Of a DNA stretch of 10,430 nt, positions 5,992-10,430 are shown in pieces. The translations under genes and the position numbers were made by a program. The DNA is from Oscillospiraceae bacterium (lineage in GTDB: Bacteria > Bacillota > Clostridia > Oscillospirales > Ruminococcaceae). The DNA is taken from NCBI GenBank assembly GCA_018055565.1, contig JAGPHI010000015.1:1-10430 (forward strand), read 5' to 3'. The first letter of the stretch is position 1, and every line of letters begins with the position of its first letter. The notes under the pieces were generated by a model. That model saw only the letters and a program-made list of their open reading frames with translations. It was not told the origin of the DNA and searched no databases.

Positions 5992-7200
5992 TTAGCTGTT
6001 GGCGATGCAGTCGATGCCCGGCAGCACCTTACCCTCAAGATACTCCAGCGAAGCGCCGCCGCCTGTGGAAATGTGCGTCATTTTATCGGCAAAGCCCATT
6101 TGGATAACCGCCGCTGCCGAATCGCCGCCGCCAATTACGGTGGTGGCGCTGGTTTCGGCCATTGCGCTGGCAATCGCTTTTGTGCCGGCTGCAAGCACAG
6201 GGTTTTCAAACACGCCCATCGGGCCGTTCCATACCACAGTTTTAGCGGATTTTACCGCGTTTGCAAACAGTTCAATGGTTTTGGGGCCGATATCAAGGCC
6301 CATCATGTCGGCGGGAATGGCTGTGGATTCCACAACTTTTACGTCAATCGGCCCGTCAATCGGATCGGGGAAAGCCGATGCAATCGTGGTATCTACGGGC
6401 AAAAGCAGGCTAACGCCCTTTTCTTCTGCTTTGGCAAGCATATCTTTGCAATAGGCCAGTTTTTCCATATCCACCAGCGATGTGCCCACCTCGCAGCCTT
6501 TCGCCGCAAGGAACGTATACGCCATGCCGCCGCCGATAATCAGTGTATCCACCTTTGTCAGCAGATTGTCGATAACATTGAGCTTATCGGCTACCTTTGC
6601 GCCGCCCAAAATGGCCACAAACGGGCGCACAGGCGCGTTCACGGCGTTGCCAAGATACTCGATTTCTTTGCCCATCAAATAGCCCACAGCAGTGGTTTTG
6701 ATATATTCGGTAACGCCTGCGGTAGAGCAATGCGCGCGGTGCGCAGAGCCGAACGCGTCGTTCACGTACACTTCGGCAAGCTCTGCCAGCTCTTTGCTGA
6801 AAGCAGGCTCGTTTTTGGTTTCTTCCTTGCGAAAGCGCGTATTTTGCAAAAGCACCACGTCGCCATCCTGCATAGCCGCGACGGCTTTTTTGGCGCTCTC
6901 GCCCACCACTGCGTCATCGTTTGCAAACACAACGGTTTTGCCCAGCAGCTCGGAAAGGCGCACGGCAACGGCAGCAAGGCTGAATTTTTCCTCGGGGCCG
7001 TTCTTGGGCTTGCCCAAATGGCTGCACAAAATCACGCGGCCGCCATCGGAAATTAATTTTTTAATTGTGGGAAGTGCCGCTAAAATGCGGTTGTCATTGG
7101 TGATGACGCCCTCCTTCATCGGCACGTTGAAATCGCAGCGCACAAGAACCTTTTTCCCTTTGACGGAAATATCGTCAACAGTCTTTTTACCTAAGCTCAT
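5992..7200 (-). CDS. pgk: Phosphoglycerate kinase
   Basis: Transfers the acyl phosphate of 1,3-bisphosphoglycerate to ADP, forming ATP and 3-phosphoglycerate; cytosolic. The 402-residue length is usual. The substrate site in the N-domain shows R21, D23 and N25 (RCDFNVP), R38, H61 (SHLGKPK), R122 (NTRF) and R155. The nucleotide site in the C-domain shows GGAKV with K202, WNGPMGVFE (324-332) and the helix-capping GGGDSAAA (357-364). It starts at ATG 7198-7200 with AAAGGAAG upstream. It is the first gene of the operon, about 70 nt after the predicted transcription start. A gap gene, often upstream of pgk in Firmicutes, is absent here; the neighbour upstream is the divergent tsaE. Confidence 0.97.
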   Translation of the reverse strand: MSLGKKTVDDISVKGKKVLVRCDFNVPMKEGVITNDNRILAALPTIKKLISDGGRVILCSHLGKPKNGPEEKFSLAAVAVRLSELLGKTVVFANDDAVVGESAKKAVAAMQDGDVVLLQNTRFRKEETKNEPAFSKELAELAEVYVNDAFGSAHRAHCSTAGVTEYIKTTAVGYLMGKEIEYLGNAVNAPVRPFVAILGGAKVADKLNVIDNLLTKVDTLIIGGGMAYTFLAAKGCEVGTSLVDMEKLAYCKDMLAKAEEKGVSLLLPVDTTIASAFPDPIDGPIDVKVVESTAIPADMMGLDIGPKTIELFANAVKSAKTVVWNGPMGVFENPVLAAGTKAIASAMAETSATTVIGGGDSAAAVIQMGFADKMTHISTGGGASLEYLEGKVLPGIDCIANS

Positions 7201-7233
7201 GGATTTACTTCCTTTCTTTTATGCAATATTCAC

Positions 7234-7250
7234 CCGCGCGAATCGCGCGG
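7234..7250 (-). other. GC-rich hairpin in the pgk operon leader
   Basis: CCGCGCG (7234-7240) and CGCGCGG (7244-7250) form a 7-bp, all-GC stem with a 3-nt loop about 21 nt into the predicted pgk transcript. No U-run follows on the minus strand (GTGAATATTGC), so it is not a terminator. It may stabilise the glycolytic mRNA or influence translation. Confidence 0.4.
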
Positions 7251-7277
7251 AAAATAACGAAGAGTGTAACCGATATA

Positions 7278-7306
7278 ATTATACTGGTTTCAAGCGCGTT
7301 TAGCAA
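7278..7306 (-). promoter_or_regulatory. Sigma-A promoter of the pgk-tpiA-gpmI operon
   Basis: On the minus strand TTGCTA (7301-7306), a 17-bp spacer and a perfect TATAAT (7278-7283) form the promoter. Start is near 7271, giving a leader of about 70 nt. A small symmetric element, GCAAA-TAT-TTTGC (7314-7326), lies just upstream of the -35 and could bind a regulator. No convincing catabolite-response site was seen. Confidence 0.65.
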
Positions 7307-7369
7307 GTGGCAAGCAAATATTTTGCGAATTATTTAACAAAGATTCACAAAGTTTTTTGCCATTGCAAC

Positions 7370-7399
7370 TTTACATTGCCTGCGCGCATGGGGTATAAT
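7370..7399 (+). promoter_or_regulatory. Sigma-A promoter of the tsaE-tsaB-rpiB-upp operon
   Basis: TTTACA (7370-7375, five of six consensus bases), an 18-bp spacer and a perfect TATAAT (7394-7399) point to transcription starting near 7405, about 70 nt before tsaE. It diverges from the pgk promoter; the two -35 elements are about 64 bp apart. Confidence 0.65.
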
Positions 7400-7404
7400 A
7401 ATCG

Positions 7405-7468
7405 AAAGGCCATTTTGCCGCATTTCGGCATTGTGCCTTTGTGCCGCAGCAAAGGCTTTTGGAAAGGC
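7405..7468 (+). promoter_or_regulatory. tsaE leader with competing pairing segments
   Basis: One GCCTTT (7435-7440) can pair with any of three AAAGGC copies: 7405-7410 at the very 5' end, 7451-7456, and 7463-7468, which contains the ribosome site. Pairing with the second gives a 7-bp hairpin, GCCTTTG/CAAAGGC (7435-7441, 7450-7456), followed by TTTT (7457-7460), terminator-like but weak. Pairing with the third would hide the ribosome site, and pairing with the first would free both. The arrangement resembles an attenuator or translational switch; the ligand or trigger is unknown. Confidence 0.35.
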
Positions 7469-7476
7469 GGGGTATC

Positions 7477-7896
7477 ATGGAATACATCACCCACTCGCGC
7501 GAGGATACCGTCGCTTTGGGCGCGCGCCTTGCAAAAGCCCTCAAGGGCGGCGATTTTATTGCATTTACAGGCGGCCTCGGCGCTGGAAAAACCGCGTTTT
7601 GCGCAGGGATTTGCGAGGGGCTTTGCTGCATAGACAAGCCCTCCAGCCCCACTTTTGCCATTGTGAATTATTATCGCGGGGCGCAGCCGTTTGCACATTT
7701 TGATTTATATCGGGTGCACAGCGAGCAGGATTTAGAAACAGCGGGGCTATATGATTATCTGGACGAGGGTGCCATAGTGGCCGCCGAATGGAGCGAAAAC
7801 ATCGGCCAATTTGCTGTGCCGCCCAATATCCATGTGCACATTCGGCAAACGGCAGAAAACGAGCGTGTGATTTCCATAGAGGGCATCACACTGTAA
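7477..7896 (+). CDS. tsaE: tRNA t6A37 threonylcarbamoyltransferase complex ATPase TsaE
   Basis: The ATPase partner of TsaB and TsaD, needed for turnover in making N6-threonylcarbamoyladenosine at A37 of ANN-decoding tRNAs; cytosolic. The 139-residue protein is close to the usual ~150. It has a P-loop GGLGAGKT (32-39, K38), SPTF (57-60), HFDLYR with D76, and the family motif AAEWSE (102-107). I chose ATG 7477 because GGAAAGGCGG lies just upstream and the next motif spacing fits the family. A GTG at 7441 in the same frame would start inside the leader hairpin. It is first in its operon, followed 72 nt later by tsaB. Confidence 0.93.
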   Translation: MEYITHSREDTVALGARLAKALKGGDFIAFTGGLGAGKTAFCAGICEGLCCIDKPSSPTFAIVNYYRGAQPFAHFDLYRVHSEQDLETAGLYDYLDEGAIVAAEWSENIGQFAVPPNIHVHIRQTAENERVISIEGITL

Positions 7897-7924
7897 AAGC
7901 GGGCGTTTGCGGCATATATCGGAC

Positions 7925-7946
7925 GCCGCAGCCTTGCGGCTTTTTT
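7925..7946 (+). terminator. Short intrinsic terminator between tsaE and tsaB
   Basis: GCCGCA (7925-7930), loop GCCT and TGCGGC (7935-7940) are followed at once by six T (7941-7946). The stem is only 6 bp, so termination is probably partial. It would lower tsaB-rpiB-upp relative to tsaE unless another promoter or antitermination acts. Confidence 0.6.
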
Positions 7947-7968
7947 AAGAAAGGGATGCGCAGCGCAC

Positions 7969-8703
7969 ATGATTTGTTTAGGGCTTGACAGCGCGGGGAA
8001 AACCGCGGGCGTTGCCGTAACGCAGGACGGGCGGCTTTTATACGAAGTATATTTGGCAAACGGCCTAACGCATTCAGTATCGCTGATGCCACTGGTAAAA
8101 TCGGCGTTTGACACATTATCCCTAACAAGCGCGGATATTGATTTATTTGGCGTTAACGCAGGGCCCGGCAGCTTTACAGGGCTGCGCATCGGGCTTTCGC
8201 TGGTAAAAGGCCTTAGCCTGCCGCATAACACGCCCACGGCGGGCGTGTCCACGCTTTATAGCTTAGCTTGCAGCTTTATGGGCGAGGGCACCGTGCTGGC
8301 GGCGCTGGACGCGCGGCGCGGCGAAGTGTATGCGGCCATGTTTGCCTGCAATAACGGCGTGGTGACGCGCCTTTGCGAGGATGCGGCAATGCCCGCAACG
8401 GCGCTTTTGCCTTTGGTGCAAAACGCACGCACGCCCATTTGGCTGATGGGCGACGGCGCTGCGCTTGCCTATACGGCACTGGGCGGCATTAGCGGCGTGC
8501 AAATGGCTGCGCCGGCGCATATTTTGGGGCATGCAAGCGGCGTGTGCGCTGCCGCTGTGCAGCTGCATCAAGCGGGGCAATCCACAAACGGCGACGCACT
8601 TAGCGCCGAATATCATCGCCTGTCACAGGCACAAAGAGAGCGCAACGAGCGCGCAGCCGCACAAAGCAAGGCTGCCGCACAGGAAGGAACGGATGTACAA
8701 TGA
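7969..8703 (+). CDS. tsaB: tRNA t6A37 threonylcarbamoyltransferase complex subunit TsaB
   Basis: An ASKHA-fold partner that dimerises with TsaD and binds TsaE in t6A synthesis. The 244-residue protein has LGLDSAGKTAGVAV at the N-terminus (4-17), AGPGSFTGLRIGLS (64-77), ALDARRGEVYAA (112-123) and the C-terminal Y-x-R-L-S-Q-A-Q-R-E motif (215-224). After this comes a tail of about 20 residues rich in Ala, Gln and charge that I do not recognise as part of the fold. ATG 7969 is fixed by homology. Its ribosome site AAAGGG (7950-7955) is 13 nt away, but a small hairpin, TGCG/CGCA (7957-7967), lies in the spacer and would shorten the distance. An ATG at 7956 is out of frame. The stop overlaps the rpiB start by 4 nt (ATGA), so the two are translationally coupled. 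rimI, often next to tsaB, is absent. Confidence 0.93.
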   Translation: MICLGLDSAGKTAGVAVTQDGRLLYEVYLANGLTHSVSLMPLVKSAFDTLSLTSADIDLFGVNAGPGSFTGLRIGLSLVKGLSLPHNTPTAGVSTLYSLACSFMGEGTVLAALDARRGEVYAAMFACNNGVVTRLCEDAAMPATALLPLVQNARTPIWLMGDGAALAYTALGGISGVQMAAPAHILGHASGVCAAAVQLHQAGQSTNGDALSAEYHRLSQAQRERNERAAAQSKAAAQEGTDVQ

Positions 8704-9149
8704 CACAAAAACCCATTGCCCTTGCGGCTGACCACGGCGGATATGATTTAAAAGAAGCCATCAAAGCGTATTTGGATGAAAAGGGCTATGCATACACCGA
8801 TTTTGGCACACATAGCGGCGAGGCGGTAGATTATCCCGATATCGCCGTGCCCGCATGCGAGGCAGTGCTTTTGGGCGAATGCGCGTGCGCGCTTTTATTT
8901 TGCGGCACGGGCGTTGGCATCAGCATGGCGGCCAATAAAATCAAGGGCATTCGCGCGTGCTGCTGCTCCGACATTTTCAGCGCAAAATACACGCGTGTGC
9001 ACAATGACGCAAACGCGCTTTGCTTAGGCGGGCGCGTAGTGGGTGCCGGCCTTGCGGCCGAGCTGGTAGACGCATTTTTGGGAAACGAATTTGAGGGCGG
9101 GCGCCATCAAGCGCGCGTGGACAAATTAACTGCATTGGATAACCGATAA
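8700..9149 (+). CDS. rpiB: Ribose-5-phosphate isomerase B
   Basis: Interconverts ribose-5-phosphate and ribulose-5-phosphate in the non-oxidative pentose phosphate pathway; cytosolic. The 149-residue length is usual for RpiB/LacAB. Key residues are D11 and H12 (ADHGGYDLKE), DYPD (44-47), active-site C68 in FCGTGVGIS (67-75), H101 in HNDAN (101-105), GGR (110-112) and FEGGRHQARV (131-140). Cys at the active site and the pentose-type motifs favour RpiB over galactose-6-phosphate isomerase LacB. There is an unusual cysteine run (C87, C88, C89) in the loop after GIRA. It overlaps tsaB by 4 nt, and upp follows 26 nt downstream. Confidence 0.93.
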   Translation: MTQKPIALAADHGGYDLKEAIKAYLDEKGYAYTDFGTHSGEAVDYPDIAVPACEAVLLGECACALLFCGTGVGISMAANKIKGIRACCCSDIFSAKYTRVHNDANALCLGGRVVGAGLAAELVDAFLGNEFEGGRHQARVDKLTALDNR

Positions 9150-9175
9150 ATTTAACATAAAAGGAGTTTTTTAAA

Positions 9176-9808
9176 ATGGAAAACAAAGCAATGATTATGG
9201 ACCATCCCCTTGTGCAACATAAGGTGAGCTTACTGCGCAACAAAAACACCGGCACAAAGGAGTTCAAGGAATTAGTCAGCGAGCTTGCTATGCTTTTGTG
9301 TTACGAGGCCACACGCGGCCTGCCCACAGAAGAGGTGGAAATTGAAACGCCGATTGCCATTGCCAAAACCCGCATGCTGCAAGGCCGCAAGCTGGCACTT
9401 GTGCCCATTTTGCGCGCAGGGCTTGGCATGGTGGACGGGATGTTGTCGCTGATTCCCGCCGCCAAAGTGGGCCATATCGGCATGTACCGCAACGAAGAAA
9501 CGCTGGAGCCTGTGGAATATTACTGCAAGCTGCCCGAAGATATTGCCGAGCGCGATGTATTTGTGCTGGACCCGATGCTGGCCACGGGCGGCAGCGCCTG
9601 CGACGCGATTACCCAAATTAAAAAACGCGGCGCGCGCACCATTAAATTTATCTGCATTATTGCTGCGCCCGAAGGCATGGCACGCCTTTGCCAAGCGCAT
9701 CCCGACGTAGAGGTGTACTGCGCGGCGATGGACGAAAAGCTGAACGAGAACGGCTATATCATCCCTGGCCTCGGCGATGCGGGCGACCGTATTTTCGGCA
9801 CAAAATAA
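9176..9808 (+). CDS. upp: Uracil phosphoribosyltransferase
   Basis: Salvages uracil by converting uracil and PRPP to UMP and pyrophosphate; cytosolic. The 210-residue protein is of normal length. Motifs are DHPLVQHK (9-16), NTGTKEF (24-30), ETPIA (57-61), [10 protein letters not shown] (76-85, PRPP and uracil contacts), the PRPP loop [14 protein letters not shown] (128-141) and the uracil-binding [13 protein letters not shown] (193-205). ATG 9176 has AAGGAG at 9161-9166. It follows rpiB closely and precedes a small membrane protein 54 nt downstream with no terminator between, so all are probably in one transcript. Confidence 0.96.
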   Translation: MENKAMIMDHPLVQHKVSLLRNKNTGTKEFKELVSELAMLLCYEATRGLPTEEVEIETPIAIAKTRMLQGRKLALVPILRAGLGMVDGMLSLIPAAKVGHIGMYRNEETLEPVEYYCKLPEDIAERDVFVLDPMLATGGSACDAITQIKKRGARTIKFICIIAAPEGMARLCQAHPDVEVYCAAMDEKLNENGYIIPGLGDAGDRIFGTK

Positions 9809-9862
9809 GGCATTTCGTTTGATAGCGTATCTTTGCAAGCTTTCAGAAAGGTCGTGTTTTTC

Positions 9863-10186
9863 ATGACGCGCACAAAAGAGCTTTTGCGTAAATTTGCCGC
9901 CACGGTTGTGGCGGTGGTGCTGATGGTTGGGCTGATTGTTTTTGCGTTTAAAATGCTGCTGTCGGTGCCCATTTTTGACCCCAAATTGCAAACCGTGCTT
10001 TTGATATGCACAGGGGTGCTAAGCTTGGCAACACTGTATTTTTTGTTTGCAAAAATTTCAGAGATGGTGGCGCTTTTGCGTGCAAAGCCCAATCAGCGCG
10101 CGGCAAAACCCTCTCGGAAAAGGGCGCAGCAGGCTGCTGCGCCGTCCACAGACGAAACTGTGCAAAAAGAGCCGACACATCTGTAA
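9863..10186 (+). CDS. Small two-helix membrane protein of unknown function
   Basis: I do not recognise this 107-residue protein. Two hydrophobic segments (about 11-33 and 42-62) are joined by a short loop with Pro36 and Pro40. A basic, Ala/Gln-rich tail (about 73-107) probably faces the cytoplasm, as does the basic N-terminus (TRTKELLRK). This is a hairpin topology with both ends inside. ATG 9863 has AGAAAGG about 11 nt upstream. An in-frame TTG at 9833 would place the start before that ribosome site and is rejected. It is the last gene of the tsaE-upp transcript, just before the terminator. Confidence 0.7.
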   Translation: MTRTKELLRKFAATVVAVVLMVGLIVFAFKMLLSVPIFDPKLQTVLLICTGVLSLATLYFLFAKISEMVALLRAKPNQRAAKPSRKRAQQAAAPSTDETVQKEPTHL

Positions 10187-10208
10187 ACCGTACATTTCTT
10201 ATATACAT

Positions 10209-10257
10209 AAACAGCGCGTATCCGTGGCATTGTGCCGCGGATACGCGCTGTTTTTTT
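10209..10257. terminator. Very strong intrinsic terminator ending the tsaE-upp operon
   Basis: The stem pairs 10211-10224 perfectly with 10238-10251. It continues through one T-G wobble and GGCA/TGCC to a 3-nt loop, about 19 bp in all. Seven T follow on the plus strand (10251-10257), and A residues at 10209-10210 can extend the stem. The minus strand ends in a shorter TTTATG, so it can also close the minus-strand gene on the right. Confidence 0.92.
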
Positions 10258-10352
10258 GCTATGCTAAAGATGGGTTTTATGAAAAATATGGTATCTACAT
10301 GCAAAACGCTTTTAAAGCGCATGGCATCTGCGGGTTTTGCTTTGCGCACACA

Positions 10353-10430
10353 TTATAGCAGCAGCTGTGCCAAAAGCCCTGCCGACACGCCAATGACATA
10401 CAAAAGCCCCACGATAAATACATTTTGCTT
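10353..10430 (-). CDS. C-terminal end of a probable membrane protein (runs off window)
   Basis: Reading leftward from the window edge, 25 codons are open to a TAA at 10353-10355. They encode a strongly hydrophobic segment (VFIVGLLYVIGVSAGLLAQL), which looks like a last transmembrane helix ending two Leu residues before the stop. The piece is too short to name. Hydrophobicity and the convergent position next to a two-way terminator support it over the opposite-strand reading. Confidence 0.5.
   Translation of the reverse strand, partial: KQNVFIVGLLYVIGVSAGLLAQLLL

Noticed and set aside
6073..7056. A 327-codon open frame on the plus strand opposite pgk
   Set aside because: It is antisense to an intact pgk with all catalytic residues. 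The translation is rich in His, Cys and Ala, typical of the antisense of GC-rich coding sequence, and it has no ribosome site.
7284..7306. Possible CcpA catabolite-response site at the pgk promoter
   Set aside because: The AAACGCGCTTG core does not keep the TG...CA ends of the cre consensus.
7366..7376. The 11-mer CAACTTTACAT, also present at 230-240
   Set aside because: An exact 11-base repeat is expected by chance in a window of this size. At 7366 it is explained by the -35 TTTACA, and at 230 it has no matching -10.
7441..7476. In-frame GTG start for tsaE 12 codons upstream
   Set aside because: It falls in the leader hairpin, lacks a ribosome site and adds residues not expected for TsaE.
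9272..9991. A 239-codon open frame on the minus strand opposite upp
   Set aside because: Antisense shadow of upp; it crosses the gap into the next plus-strand gene and is His/Asn/Gln-rich with no recognisable domain.
10261..10430. A plus-strand frame open from ATG 10261 to the window edge
   Set aside because: It begins 4 nt after the T-run of a strong terminator and has no ribosome site. Its Ser/Pro/Lys-rich end is what the antisense of a hydrophobic helix gives.

Overview
This window looks chromosomal and comes from an endospore-forming, anaerobic Firmicute, most likely a clostridium of moderate GC content. The reasons are strong GGAGG-type ribosome sites, a Crp/Fnr regulator beside a clostridial ferredoxin-like protein, the Firmicute-style tsaE-tsaB-rpiB-upp order, and two DUF11 surface-type genes whose promoters match the sporulation sigma-K consensus. 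No rRNA, tRNA, CRISPR array, insertion sequence or phage gene was seen.

Layout. (1) 1-1862: two divergent DUF11-repeat genes. The left one runs off the window and has a signal peptide. The right one is complete, has three repeats and a cysteine-bearing C-terminal domain, and has no signal peptide. The 260 bp between them holds two facing promoters that both read as sigma-K type (mACm-16 bp-CATAnnnTA). (2) 1886-3439: a Crp/Fnr-family regulator (minus) divergent from a 4Fe-4S protein (plus). A perfect 14-bp palindrome lies between them, and a bidirectional terminator flanks each side. (3) 3494-7200: a minus-strand glycolytic operon pgk-tpiA-gpmI. Its promoter is upstream of pgk, and there is a large hairpin between pgk and tpiA. 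(4) 7370-10257: a plus-strand operon tsaE-tsaB-rpiB-upp plus a small two-helix membrane protein, closed by a very strong terminator. Its leader contains competing 6-nt pairing segments, and a short intrinsic terminator lies between tsaE and tsaB. (5) 10353-10430: the C-terminus of a probable membrane protein on the minus strand.

How the genes work together. Pgk, TpiA and GpmI carry out lower glycolysis; gap and eno are not adjacent. TsaE and TsaB belong to the tRNA t6A37 modification machinery. RpiB interconverts ribose-5-phosphate and ribulose-5-phosphate, and Upp uses PRPP to salvage uracil, so the two are linked by pentose phosphate metabolism. The Crp/Fnr protein probably controls itself and the divergent Fe-S protein. 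The DUF11 pair is probably made late in sporulation by the mother cell.

Most notable for follow-up: the paired sigma-K-like promoters of the divergent DUF11 genes, the 14-bp palindrome placed as a class II activator site for the Fe-S gene, and the switch-like leader of tsaE. I did not find a clearly new multi-gene system; the core genes are ordinary housekeeping genes.
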